Assembly (NCBI GenBank): GCA_003254925.1 | Contig: QANZ01000295.1 | Location: 93,937-157,936 of the forward strand | DNA from: Chamaecrista fasciculata | Taxonomy: Eukaryota > Streptophyta > Magnoliopsida > Fabales > Fabaceae | Direction of reading: 5' to 3' | DNA length: 64,000 nt | In this document: positions 25,020-36,879 of the stretch, piece after piece | Layout: the number at the start of each line of letters is the position of its first letter | Position numbering within the stretch: the stretch's first letter is position 1 | Translations under genes and position numbers: made by a program | Notes under the pieces: generated by a model | Databases searched by the model: none | The model's input: only the letters and a program-made list of their open reading frames with translations | What the model was told of the DNA's origin: nothing

Positions 25020-27175
25020 GAAAAGCTAATCTATATAGTCCCAATCAGTGTCATCAAAGTCAGAATCTTCTTCATAATCTATTTCCATGTGATTGATTAT
25101 CAAGTGTTGGTAAAGGTTGATCAATGATTGTAGCTGGTACATTTGTTCTTACTAAATCAACTTCATCATCATCAACTGGTAGGGTAGGATTGGATGAAGA
25201 ATCAGATGGCTCACCCCAATGAAATTCTTGGCCACCATCTGATTGATCTCCCATATTGAATAGATCTCTAGGGACTGTCTTCATGACATAATATATATTT
25301 TCATCCAAATGACTCCCAACATAAAAACACTGATGCACTTGAGATGCTAGCACAAAAGGATCTTGTTGGTAGCATCTCTTATCAAAGTGCACAAATTTCA
25401 TTCCATAATTATCTTCTTTAACCTCAAACCAGGCCAATCACATTTGAATAATACATATTTGCAAAGTTCATAATAGTTTAACTCAATTATATCAGTAATC
25501 GCTCCATAGTATGTTAAACTATCTTTTCTTGGTCTTTCATCCTTGGAGCTTGCAAAGCTTCGAGTTATTGCCTCCAATGTCACACCACTGTTTTGGATTT
25601 TGCATCTCCCTTCACGCATCCTAGTATGGAACTTATATCCATTAATAACATATCCAGAAAACTTCTTTACAACAATATTTGGTCCTCTAGATAGCTCCTT
25701 AACAAAGTCTGATCTATCATCACTCATTGCACGAGTTTCAAACCATTGAATGAAATCATTGCTATGACTTTTGGCTTTACTCCACTTTCTTTTTCCAGAC
25801 TGACTATTAACAATACCCTCATGCTCTCTACAATAAGAAAGTATAACCATCCATTAATGTTTTGTATATAAAAGATATTCAAAAAGAATTGTTAAAAGGT
25901 TTGGCAATAAGAAAATTCCTAATATATTGTTGGACGTCATCACAATTGAACAATATGTATCTATGAGCTTGGTTCAACAACTTCTGATCTAAACATATCA
26001 ATTTTTTTGCTCCAATAGGATGGCCAATAGAAGATGCGTCAGCATGACTGGAACTTGATTTCTCACTATTCCTTCCCATTCTATTTGACCTTTTATCCAC
26101 ACCACTATGTAAATACCTTGAACAAAATGTTAAGCACTCTTCAACTAAATATGCTTCTGCAATAGATCCTTCTGGGCGAGACTTATTGCGAACATACGAT
26201 TTCAATTTACACATATATCTTTCATGTGGAAACATGTAGTGACTTTGAACCGGGCCACCTAATCTCACTTCATTCGCCAGGTGAATAGGTAAATGAACCA
26301 TTATGTTAAAGAAAGAAGGAGGGAAAATTCTTTTCAGTTGGCAAAGAGTTTCTGCAATCTCTGCTTCCAAATGGATTAAGTCTTCAACCTATATAACCTT
26401 TTGACATAAACAACGAAAGAAGGAACAAAGATGAATCAAAGGAATAGCAACATGGTCAGGCAATAAGCCTTTTGTTGCTACTGGTAACAAGTAATGCAAC
26501 ATGAAATGGGCATCGTGGCTTTTGTAATTCAATACTTATCTTTCATCAACTTGCACACATCGTGAAATATTTGATGCACACCCATCCGATAATTTTGCTG
26601 ACTTTAAAACACTACAAAACTTGATTTCTCTTCTGTAGTCATAGAATAGCATGCTCTAGGCAATTTGATTTTTTTCCTGCCATCCATCTCCCTTGGTTGA
26701 AGATTCTTTCTTATTCTCATATCCTGTAATTCAAGACGAGCTTTTGCATGATCCATTGTCTTCCCTGGGATTTCTAAGAGAGTGCCAATTATATTGTCAC
26801 ATATATTTTTCTCAATGTGCATGATATCAAGGTTGTGCCGCAATGTGTTATGCTCCCAATAGGGCAACTCAAAGAAAATAGATCTCTTCTTCAAAGGATA
26901 TTTGTCGTTTTTCTTTTGTGTCTTCCCAAAGATATGGTTTATCTTGTCTAATTCTTCTAAAAGTCTTTCTCTTCCTAATAATGGAGGTGGAGGCCTACGT
27001 TCTATTTTTCCATCGAAAGAACTTGAATTAGATCTCCATCGTTGATTCATAGGCAAAAAAACACGATGATCCATATAACACATCTTTCTACTGTGGTTTA
27101 AATATTTGGAAGAAGTCCCATAGTTGCAGCAAGGACATGCAAACTTTCCTTTCGTGCTCCAACCAGACAACATAG
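25020..27175 (-). pseudogene. TNP2-type CACTA transposase (Transposase_21) remnant
   Basis: The reading starts inside the transposase at LSGWSTKGKFACPCCN (about 27170). It continues through CYMDHRVFLPMNQRW, FFELPYWEHNTLRHNLD and MHIEKNICDNIIGT, matching Transposase_21. Frames then shift through VQVDER-stop and NYKSHDAHFMLHYLLP (26560-26480). A DUF4218-like block follows: EIAETLCQLKRIFPPSFF...CKLKSYVRN...EECLTFCSRYL (26370-26080). Then a DUF4216-like block: FVKELSRGPN...YGAITDIIELNY...VLFKCDW, then QQDPFVLASQVHQCFYV (25850-25290), with an acidic tail ending DDTDWDYID near 25030 in another frame. Stops near 26530 and 26380, at least two frame changes and the missing N-terminus make it inactive. 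The ATG at 27230 lies in fused Copia sequence and is not the original start. Confidence 0.85.
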
Positions 27176-27434
27176 CCATGTATATGGACACGTCTAGGGA
27201 ACCGTGACACTTTATTTTTAGATGAGACAAGTGGTCACATCATCACACCTTTTGGGTTGTAGCAACACTTATTACTGAGTCTGAAAAGGCTTCTAGTATA
27301 AGACTCCCACATATCGTGCCAAGCGGTCACGACTGACATAGAGTATGAAAGAAAACGACAAGAGATTGAGAGATAGAGAATTCCTTTTGTGATAAAGAAT
27401 GTCATGGACCTCCCACCTTGTGCGAGTGGGAGTA
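27176..27434 (+). mobile_element. 3' internal end of Copia-type element
   Basis: From AGCCATGTATATGGACACG to the purine-rich GCGAGTGGGAGTA just before the LTR, which is a plausible polypurine tract. Nearly the same sequence lies at 36635-36879, directly before the other LTR copy, which confirms it as the end of the internal region. Confidence 0.7.
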
Positions 27435-27677
27435 TGTTGGATTTTGTGGGTCAAATATCCGCACATGTGGGAATCCAATTGGATTATGGGTTGATCCATT
27501 GGAATGTGAGCTATTTTACATAAGTCCCACATTGGATAGTTTAGTTTTTGGAGCTCTCTCATTCTTCTATAAATAGGACTGATTCGCCATCATTCAAATT
27601 GGTAGTTGATTCCATGAATTGGAGAGGGTGCTCTCATATTGAGAGAACACACATAGTGATATTTTCTCTCTCTTAGC
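27435..27677 (+). repeat. Truncated 3' LTR of Copia-type element
   Basis: 243 bp beginning TGTTGGATTTTGTGGG, including TATAAATA at 27569-27576. It ends abruptly at TTTTCTCTCTCTTAG, about halfway through the LTR, then joins array-unit sequence at CTTAATATTT. The TAG at the junction is shared by LTR and unit, consistent with a microhomology deletion. Confidence 0.8.
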
Positions 27678-27984
27678 TTAATATTTTTTACATGCTTTGT
27701 AATATTGATTTTTCTTAAGGGTAAATTACATATAGGGGGTCCTCGTGCATGGTTTGGCCCATTTTGTTTTATTATTACATTGGAGCCTTACGGTTTATTT
27801 CCAACAAAAAAAATATTGACAACTTTCACAAGTGAATCACTTTTCCAACTTTATTCATCAAATTTTCCTCATTTATTTCTCAAATTAGCTATTGAAGACC
27901 TAATCCCCAATTTTTGCCAATTTCTTCACTCTTCCCACTTTACATATTATTGTCGAATTTTCATTCTACTCTCCAATTCACTTC

Positions 27985-28495
27985 ATCCTCTTCACTCTTT
28001 CTTTGTCAGTCTCACTTGACTTAACTAAATCATTGCAAGTGTTTTATATTCTTCCTCAATTTTAACCAATTCATTTCGTGATCAAAGAGGTCATTGCATT
28101 TGTGATGAATATGTAGTTTGGCATATGTATTGGAAAGTCATTATATTTGGAAGGCATTTTCCAACTTGTCCAAAGTACCGGATATGGTAGGATCTCTTTT
28201 TGGTGAATAGATATGAAAGTTAGTTTGTTATATAACTTTGTATTTCATTATTTGTTGAATTTCATTGTTTGCAACCTCATGATTGTTCATGTATTGAATG
28301 GGTTCATGGTCCTACATGCCCACATGGTCATGAAGTTGCTCAAAAGGTTCAAGAAAAAACAATTAAAAGCTTGAACATGAGATTAGAGAGTTGAAGGCAA
28401 ATGAAACTATAGTGAAGTTGAGGGAAGAAGTGAACAAAAACAATAAGAGGGAGAGTGTTGTTAGTCCATTATTGTTAGGATCTTGATTGTTATTT
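27985..28495 (+). pseudogene. GRF-type zinc-finger gene remnant (unit B)
   Basis: Exon 1 from 28087 reads RGHCICDEYVVWHMYWKV, then GRHFPTCPKY, the CxC...GRxFxxCPxY core of GRF fingers. A donor-like ATATG|GTAGGATC (near 28187) is followed by exon 2 from about 28271, with DCSCIEWVHGPTCPHGHE and then a helix (KLEHEIRELKANETIVKL) to a stop near 28490. The acceptor is mutated (TTTGCAACC instead of the TTTGCAGCC seen near 54000), and one frame shift lies in the A-run near 28360. GRF fingers are found in nucleases, helicases and many plant transposon-associated proteins. No nuclease domain is visible. Confidence 0.55.
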
Positions 28496-30685
28496 ATGTT
28501 GATGATCGTGTATAATCTTTGTAATGCAATGTATGACAGACGTTATCACTTTTTACCTTAAGAAATTCATCTAAGCAATGACTTTTGTAGTGAAACGATT
28601 TGTCTAATTTTTTGTGTTTGATGTTGTTGCAAGACCGATGGACCAAACTATGAAAAATTGACTACAAATAAAATGACTATTACTAATGAAGAAACTTTGA
28701 AAGAAAAAAAAAAATAAATTCAATACCATTCATAAAGTTTCACAATCAAACTGATCATAGTAATAAACATCTATAAAGTCATTAACTCTAACTAAATGAC
28801 CCATAGCATGATCTAAATTACACTACAACTCTGAAAACAACACACCAATCCTTAATGGTTGTTGTTGAAAATTATTGTGTTTTTACTTCATTTACTATAG
28901 TAGTTACAATAATTAGAGTTACACATTATTGTTAAGATATGAATTGACTTTTTTTCCCTACTTAGGTCCATTAGAGTAAGGTATCGTAGGACATCCCTCC
29001 TCATGTGACTATAATAGCAAATAACATAGAAAATAACACATGAACAAGATTACAAGACTAGAATTACGCATATAAGAACAATTGGGACTGTAATAATAAT
29101 GATAAACAGAAGAGTTTTAACTGAGATGCATATGCGACTAAAAGAAAAATAAAGCAAGGCCTATAGTTAACTATAATTGAAGTAATTGAAAACAAATTCT
29201 AGCACTAGCATCTCCAAATTTTTGTGCAACCATTAAATTAAATTAGCCAGGAAAAAATTTCAAAATTTCCATTTCCAAACACTTGTTTTTCTCATCAACA
29301 AAGTAGAAAAGAAAAAAAAACAATGAAGTATTATTGTTACAACTATATATATCCATGAAAAATAAGATGTGCCTCATTTCCTTCTTTACTCTATTAGCGA
29401 TTGCACACTGACACGTGAAGAACGGTTAAAGGTGTCATTTTTGTATTTGGAGTTATTGCCATAGTGAAGTCTAAACATGAGTTCACAATGGCAAAAATTT
29501 TAGACATGAATAAAAAATTTGAAGAAAAGAAAGAAATTTAGGGTTTAATTGTGATTTTCTCAAAGAAAAACAAAATAGTTAGGATTAGAAGTACCTGACT
29601 TGCCGAAAGAGACATTTCACACCTAACTATTTGAAAAAAATGTGCCAATAAACAACATACAAGATGAAGTCTTGTTAGAAGGAAGGAGCTACGGGTAGGA
29701 GAATTGACAATAAAGATTTGGGGATTTGAGAATTTAGGATACACAAATTGAGAGTTGAAGTGTGAGAAAACGATAACTAAAATTGGGGAGTAGGGCTTTT
29801 CAAAATTTTATCAGATGCTTCATGTCTTTGTGATGGAACAAATTACTCACTAAATTCCATCACCAAATGAGGCAAATTTTGTGACAAATTTCAGACTGAC
29901 TTGTGGGGGATTTGTGATGAAAAAAATTTGTCACAAATTTGTGTTCTCTTAAATTAGAAAGTACTCAACTTGTATTGTACCAGTAATATTAATTTTTTTC
30001 TTTTATATAAAAAATTATTATTGAGGCTGTAAAATTAAAAAAAAAAGGAAAAAAGTTTTTTTGTTTGATATTACTAAATTGAATTTCATTTGTAGGGATT
30101 CAGGTAAGGAACAAATCAAAACTAATCTTCGTGAAGCTATGACACTTGATAAAAATTCAAACAGCAACGAAACTTACTTAAAAAGCATGGGAACAAGTAT
30201 GAAGACTAGATAATTTACTCATTGTCATCTCTATGCAAATTCTCATCTTACCATTTCTTTTCTAATTTTTTTTGTTTATTTTCTTATATATATATTTGTG
30301 TTCTGAAAATTTATTTTAAATATCAAACTTACATAATTAATAAAATATCAATTTGATCCTTCACGTGTTTATTTCTTTTGTTTATCCCTTTTAAATTTTT
30401 CTTCCCAATTATTTTTCCGTTATCAATGTTGTTTGTTGATTTAGTTTTAAACTTAATTGACTATGTGATAATGTTAATTTAATGTGTAATATTTTTAATT
30501 AATAAAGTAACATGTTGATTGTCAAAAACATACATTGTTTTTTTATTAAATTTAATCACATAAAATTAGAAAAAAAAAACTCATTAAAGCAAATTTAGAT
30601 GTGACCAAAATTCATTGCTCAACTACACACATATATGTTAGGATTAATTTCATCAAAGCAAGGGATCTTTTCCATTCCTAATTTG

Positions 30686-31050
30686 CTATAAAACATGAAC
30701 ACTGACACAGACACGTTAAATTTTTAAAATTACATGACACGGCACGATATATATTTATAAATATAAATAATTAAAAATTCATAAATTTTGATGAAAATCT
30801 AAAAATAATAATATGTCTTCATAATATATGTTATATGTGTCACTGTTTTTTATTGTTTATCATGTTAAAGTAACCAAAAATTGATATAAAATCAGATTTG
30901 TGTCAGATTTGTGTACAAAACCAGTGTACAAAACCAGTGTACAAATCTGACACTTAATTCAAGATATAAAATCCCTTGCTTTTGTACGAGTGTCAGATTT
31001 GTGTTTGACACAGCGACACGACCTCAAAATTAAGTGTACATGCTTCATAA
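30686..31050. mobile_element. hAT-type MITE in unit C
   Basis: 365 bp flanked by exact CTAATTTG (30678-30685 and 31051-31058). Ends resemble CTATAAAACATGAACACT and, in reverse complement, TTATGAAGCATGTACACT. Internal TGACACAGACACG-type motifs. Absent at this site in units A and B but present at the same site in unit D (46383-46688). Confidence 0.8.
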
Positions 31051-32426
31051 CTAATTTGATTATGGATTCCAACAACGAAAATTTCACACATTACAAGAAA
31101 TAAGATATTTTGATATGATTTACCATATAGAAACAGTAAATAGAAAAAGAAACACATATAGTCATACCAATAATACACATAAAGTTAAATGAACTATTGT
31201 CGTTGTTTAGTTTAAAGTCATTGATTGATAAGAAGTCATTGTTTAATTTAATGTCGCTATTTAATGACTCAACCCTAAATTTATTAACTTGTCTACATGA
31301 GTGGGTATATATATCTTTCTCTTGTGCTCATGATACAACAAGTTATTCTTCACATTCTTTAAATAAATAATGAGATTTGAGGAAACCTTTGAAGATGAAG
31401 AAGATCCAGAGGACCAAGATGTTTCATGGATGAGGCTTAGAGCCCACTTATATATATCAAATCAATGGATCACCAAAGGTAAATAAACATATATCAATCA
31501 ATATTTCATTCTTATGATAAGATGCATATTTTAATGAAATATGTATTATGCAAGCTTGTTGTATGGTATTTCTATTTTGACGACGTTGATAAAGTTAGAG
31601 AACAACTAATATCACAATATTTATTTGTAACAACAAAAGGATACTTTATATTCTATTGTGTACTATGTTCACCCCCTGTGTTCTTATATTTGAATTCTCT
31701 AAATCAACAAACTTTAGCAAAATAGTCTCTACATATTATTGTTTAATCTTTAGTTTTTCACTCAATCACACATAAAAAAGAAGAGAGTAGTGCCTATAAA
31801 TATTTGCTTTTCTAAATCACTACAACCATGACAATTTTACAATTGGTTTGATCTTATCTGGAATAAATTTAATTTGATGTTCCTTTTTTTTTCTGGTTTA
31901 TTCCTTCATTGCTTCGTATTGAGAAGTTCAATTACATTTTTCTATAGTGTTTATATTTTAAATTTGGAAAATTGGGGTTTTTATTTTTCTGTTCCTAGAG
32001 AAAAAATAATATTTCTTTTAAAAAACTTGTTTGATTGCTTGAGTTTTTAGAACAATTTTTTTAAAAGAAAAATTAATAAAATTGTTTTTGAAGTCCAAAA
32101 AAAAAGTGAAGATGTATTTTTATACTTTTAAAACAAAGAAATATGTGGAGGGTTGATCTTAATCCACATTAAAAATATTTTAAATGTATATATTTGTCCA
32201 AGACTTTTGCCTTATGAATACAAAACTTTTTATCTCATTGAAGGTTTCCCATCTTTGTTTTGTTCATTAATGGTATCCAAAAATTGGATTTAAGTAGACT
32301 CGTGTAGCCCAATTCACTTAGTAACTAAAGCATTTATTGATATTTATTATGAGCATTAACTATTACTCTGCCATATGAAGATAAAGCTACTTATGACTCA
32401 TCATAATTAGCATTAACTAGCATTAA

Positions 32427-33204
32427 CTAAATTGCAGTGGCGACACTTCGAGGCTCTCTGGCGAGGGCTTTCTTCATCACGTCTGGGACTATCGATTCAA
32501 CATCAAGACACGTGTTCTGGTAAAATCCTGGCCGGAGATCAATGGAAACCACCACCGCAATGGGGAGGAGCAAGATCAGAAACTAAACCGGCGTCGTCGT
32601 CGTCATGGCTCGAATGTCATAAGAAAAGTGAGATATCTTCCTTTGGTTTGAACTTGAAATGGAATGGAAGGGATGGTTTTTGGAGTGATATGCATTGAAC
32701 CAGAAATATTGGTTCATAGTGTCGGTGCCTTTCTTTTTACTAATGTGTACAAATCGCAATTTCTCTTTTAACTTATTTGCAAATGCAATTAGAAGAATCA
32801 GACTTGATGATAGAAAGCATTAATGGCTAAAATGCAAGTGTGAAAGGAGATCCTCACCTTGTATCCCCATTTGTCCAATTTGATTCCTCGTTCTTCTTTT
32901 TCTTGCATCTAGTCGTCTCTTTCACTCGCCAATTTTTCTCTCTTAGTGTGTTATCGGGTTTGAGAACGGTGGGTCATATTTGTGATGGGTTAAGGAATAG
33001 TTAGGATTTAGAGTAAAATTACTTAAAAACCCTTATTTAAAAAATCTGATGTGGCATTTAACAGAAAAAATTTAACACAACATTGACAGAAGGAGTCTTA
33101 GTTAGCAAAGCTAAAAACTTAGGGGGTGTCTATGCTGAGTTCTAAAACTCAGGGGTGTTATGTGCCCCTTACCTAAAACTCAGGGGGTGTTTATGCAATA
33201 TAAC
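32427..33204. mobile_element. Internally deleted Pack-MULE copy (unit C)
   Basis: Homologue of the element at 52018-53080. The left end keeps only CTAAATTGCA before jumping into the peroxidase fragment; the right end GTTTATGCAATATAACA is degenerate. The following TTATATTTC matches the target sequence next to the unit D copy, so it occupies the same site in the unit. Confidence 0.7.
32430..32606 (-). pseudogene. Captured class III peroxidase 5' fragment, copy 1
   Basis: 59 codons from ATG at 32606. A hydrophobic secretion signal (FLILLLPIAVVVS) is followed by the mature N-terminus DLRPGFYQNTCLDVESIV, then MKKALAREPRSVAT. The pattern GFYxxTCP...IV..V...A..EPR.VAS is that of secreted plant peroxidases just before the distal-histidine motif, which is absent. 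A TAG is the eighth codon, and the conserved P after the first Cys is L. The fragment ends at the element's inner edge, so it cannot encode an enzyme. Confidence 0.8.
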
Positions 33205-33523
33205 ATTATATTTCTAGTTTAATATTTTTTACATACTTTGTAATATTTATGTTTAAGGGTAAATTACATATAGGGTCATCATGGTTTGGCCCATTTTGTT
33301 TATAATTACATTGGTCCTTTGTGGTTTATTTCTATCAAAGATAATGACCAGTTGCACAAGTAAATCACTTTTACAGCTTTTTTCATCAATTTTTTTCTCA
33401 TTTATTTCTCAAATTAGCCATTGAAGACTTGAATATCCTCGATTTTCCCAATATCTCAACTCTTCCCACTTTACATTCTATTGTCCAATTTTCAATCTAC
33501 TCTCCAATCCACTTCATCCTCTA

Positions 33524-35480
33524 TAAAATTCCAAATTGATTTTTTTTTAAATATAAGCATTTACCATATAAGTATTTTTTTTAAAATATAACATTTTTAC
33601 TAATATTTTGTCAATCACAGCTGACAGAATTATTAAAGCTTGTAATAGCCAAGATTTTCCAATTCCAATCTTCAAATGAACCACATAGTGAAAATTACAC
33701 AAGTATGAAGGACAAATGCTACATTAGTATCCGACAGTTTCTAAGTTCTTTGAACTTCATCTTCTAGCTTTTCAAATAGTGATTTAGATCTCAGACAAAA
33801 TTATATTTGTATTATTTTTTAATTTTCCATACACTTTTCCTCATCTCAACTCATGGCTCAACAATTTGATTGTTGTCTATCTCAACATTTTCATACTTAG
33901 TTAATTAGGTTGTGAAGTAGCTAATAAAAGCACATTATATATGTACGCCTCTCATCTAAAAGGCAAACATTAATATCCGTTTCCCCAGTTTGGTATCCGT
34001 CCCATACATGTTATTTATCTCATTTTACCTCCAAATATTGTTACTTTATTTAATTAAATATATAGAGAATGAAATAAAATTAATATTTTAAAATATATAT
34101 ATATATGTAGCTTAAAAAAGAGATCAAGGAAGACAGAAAAAAGAGAAGGGAGAGAGCCTATTGTATTTCTATATATATATATATATTGGACTTACAATTA
34201 AAATCTATCAAATAGGGTAAATGATTTTTTTATCATAATTCAATAATTTATAAAAAAAAATATAATTGATTGAATAAATGGCTCATCATTGAATATTGCA
34301 CAGTACATACTTTATAGCAGGAAAGGAAAGGTTTTAGAATTGCAAACCTCTAACCTAATTCCTCTGCTAATCACAACTATAGAATAAATAAATATCCTAA
34401 CATCTTCTAGAATAAATAATACACGCATAAGAGAAATACACCATATATTCCAATATAATTAAATTTGATTATGATGGATTTAACTTTTATATTTTTCTTT
34501 GATTTAGGTCTCCAGAATTTTTCATTTATTATTCATAGAGGGGACGAGACCTTGATTTTCTTGATACGCATAAGTCGCATCATCTCATTTATGTTTTCTG
34601 AAGAAAATATTTTAACGGGGAATCCAAATAGGAGCAGTTTCAAAGAACACTTTGGAACTTAAAAAAATGATTTCTCGGTGTCAATATAACTCATGGTGTC
34701 TTATAAGTTATAACTACACAAATAATTGAGCAGATAGAAAATTAAAGAAGAAACTTGAGAGAGAGTGGGTATATATATACATATGAGCAGATATGATAAA
34801 CATCTCTTAGTCAATGCATATGAGTTAAATGAATTTTTTAGAGAAAAAATGGGTTACTTTACCACTATGCCTTTTGAATCAGCCCAAACTTTTAATAAAG
34901 AATTGAGATCAACAAATATAATAGCAACCAAAGAAGAATTTTGGCTATCACCTACCAAAAGAAAGATAACTCAGCAGATCAGAGAACAAAAGAGACGAAA
35001 AACCACTCAGCATGTCACACAAAGAAAGCTAACTCACTCCCTCAATCAGCACGTCTCTCTCCTTTTTTTTTTAATAATAACATTATTTAATAAGGCATAA
35101 CTTGAAAAAGAAGATTTTTAAAGAGTGGGAGAGAAAGTTCCGTTGGTTAATATATTAGGAATAAAAATTCTAAATCTGAATATTTCATATTAGATTCACA
35201 AAATATTTTGGCTAAAAAAAAGATTCACAAAATATTGAGTTAGTTAATTATATTATATATTATGAATAATAATTTAAAATTTTCAATATCTCAAATTCAA
35301 ACAGATTCATAAGATATTGAGTTGGTTAATTATATTATATATTATGAATAATAATTTTAAATCTAAATATTTCAAATTCAAACAGATTCACAAGATATGG
35401 AGAATATATTATCTTATTATAAGTGTTTAATATTATGAAACTATTAGAATTTATAATTGTTAGTTAGTAAATGAAAAGAT
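33524..35480. other. AT-rich sequence with a short tandem repeat
   Basis: No recognised gene. A three-copy repeat at about 35222-35410 (AGATTCACAAAATATTGAG units, spacing 82-91 bp). The ORFs at 34465-34662 and 34765-35100 have no family resemblance that I can see. Confidence 0.4.
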
Positions 35481-35496
35481 ATATTTGAATTTGTTA

Positions 35497-35795
35497 TTAA
35501 TTTCGTTCTCAAACTTTAAATCAATTTTCAATTTCGTCCTCAACGTTTCACATTTTGGTTAATTTTATCCTTCACTCTTAATTTAATTAAATATTAACAA
35601 TAGAATCTAAGTAGCTAAAATTGATAGAAAAAGAAACTCAAATATTTTGATTGGAAAAGAAACTCATATTAAAAAATAGGATGCAGTTTGTCGTTAATTT
35701 ATTGAAAGAAGTTTGTCAAAAGATAAAATGGACCAAAATTTGAAACATTGGGGACGAAATTGACCATTGGTATAAAGTTTGGGGACAAAATTAGT
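35497..35795. mobile_element. Fold-back MITE
   Basis: The left arm has TTCGTCCTCAACGTTTCA. The right arm has the matching TGAAACATTGGGGACGAA, and the outer TTTCGTTCTCAAACTTT pairs with AAAGTTTGGGGACAAAA. No coding content. It ends directly beside a CACTA-type subterminal region. Confidence 0.55.
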
Positions 35796-35799
35796 GCTT

Positions 35800-36258
35800 T
35801 TGCCAAATTTATAGTGACAACAACTTCAAATTTATAGGTAAAACAATATTTTTTTAGTGACATTCCTACTAAATTGTAGTAAATACTATTTATTACTACA
35901 TTTTTATTTACTGTCACTAAAACTATTCATAAGATTTATAGTGATAACAACTTCAAATTGTAGATAAAATAATATTCTTTTAGTGACAGTTTTGTTTATC
36001 TGTAAGTAAAAGTTTCATACATCTTAATTATATTTAATGTTCACAAATAAATTATTTATATTATCTTGTTTAATAAATAATTATAAAACAAATAAAATCA
36101 ATAATTACATATAGTGATAGAATTTTAAATTCGTAGATAAAAAAACAACCATTTAGTGACACATTCATTTAATTGTAGGTAAAGACTACATATATACCTA
36201 TAGTTTCGTGTACTGTCACTAAAACTGTCCGTAGGTATATGTCAATTTTCTTGTAGTG
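35800..36258 (-). mobile_element. CACTA element terminus with subterminal repeats
   Basis: Read on the minus strand, the end is CACTACAAGAAAATTGAC at 36258, a canonical En/Spm terminus. Inward lie many direct and inverted copies of TTTAGTGACA/TGTCACTAAA, the usual transposase-binding region. The other end is missing, so this is a fragment. Confidence 0.7.
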
Positions 36259-36879
36259 TGCAGAGGAAAGCATGTGAATCAATCCCTACTTCAATGTTGT
36301 GTGAGTCTCTAAAAGGACGTGTCAGTCCTTTCAAGAAGATACCCTTATGTATTTTGACTCTGTCATGAAAAGAGAAGGTAGTGCATGCTACTTTGATGTC
36401 TTTTTAAGAGGCTATGGCAAAATACAGCTCGATGGAAGACCATCAGGAAAGCAGCTATCTTTGATCGAATTGATAAGAGGGCGAAAGGATGACTTTGTTG
36501 ACATATATATGTGTGATAGTATCCTAAAGTCGACTCATTATGTGATCCCTTTGGAGGATCTCGTGGATGTTGATACCAATCATAATTGAGTGTGGCTAAA
36601 GTCCTAGTCTTATTATAGACTAAGAGGGATTCGACTAGCCATGTATATGGACACGTCTAGGGAACAATAACACTTTATTTTTAGATGAGACAAGTGGTGA
36701 CATCATCACACCTTTTGGGTTGTAGCAACAGTTATTATTGAGTTTGAAAAGGCTTCTAGTATAAGGCTCACACATATCGTGCCAAGCGGTCACGACTGAC
36801 ATGGAGTATGAAAGAAATCGACAAGTTACTTTTGTGATAAGGAATGCCATGGATCTCCCACCATGTACGAGCGAGAGTA
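36259..36879 (+). mobile_element. Internal fragment of a Copia-type element
   Basis: Sequence upstream of an LTR of the 17656 family. 36635-36879 matches 27176-27434, including the polypurine-like GCGAGAGTA before the LTR. It contains an 80-codon open frame (36347-36589) starting MYFDSVMKREGSACYFDVF. It could be a piece of an internal gene, but I cannot assign it to gag, integrase or RNase H. Confidence 0.55.

Larger units (their letters stand above)
20880..27175 (-). mobile_element. Truncated En/Spm (CACTA) element
   Basis: Minus-strand element carrying the usual gene pair: a TNP2-type transposase (25020-27175) upstream of a Transposase_24/TNP1-type gene (21906-24476). The 5' end is cut at about 27175, where the TNP2 frame passes into Copia-derived sequence, so the N-terminal part of TNP2 and the 5' CACTA terminus are gone. 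I found no clear CACTA terminus on the left. The boundary at 20880 is approximate: two GTGATATTGTAGAAAA-like copies near 20901 and 20929 may belong to its end. Confidence 0.65.
15772..29815 (+). repeat. Array unit B, split by a 10 kb Copia/CACTA block
   Basis: Second copy of the unit, with the same landmarks: CACTA-like block 15772-15905, exon-like block 16028-16142, minisatellite 16778-16910, acidic block near 16990-17100, then interruption at 17655/17656. It resumes at 27678 with 'CTTAATATTTTTTACATGC', which in unit A lies about 390 bp further along, so unit sequence was lost with the insertion. The GRF-finger remnant (27985-28495) and the lead-in to the next unit follow. Subtracting 17656-27677, the 16030 to 30095 spacing is about 4.04 kb. 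Confidence 0.65.
29816..33523 (+). repeat. Array unit C, truncated on the right
   Basis: Landmarks: CACTA-like block 29816-29960, exon-like block 30095-30220, hAT MITE 30686-31050, acidic block 31370-31490 (its exon ends ACCAAAG|GTAAAT), Pack-MULE remnant 32427-33204, and a truncated Mutator-type end near 33256. Array homology stops at 33523. The same part of the unit starts again at 40642, about 180 bp earlier in unit terms. Confidence 0.65.

Noticed and set aside
34765..35100. 111-residue ORF as a possible gene
   Set aside because: AT-rich sequence, no domain, no splice context, ends in low-complexity T/A runs.
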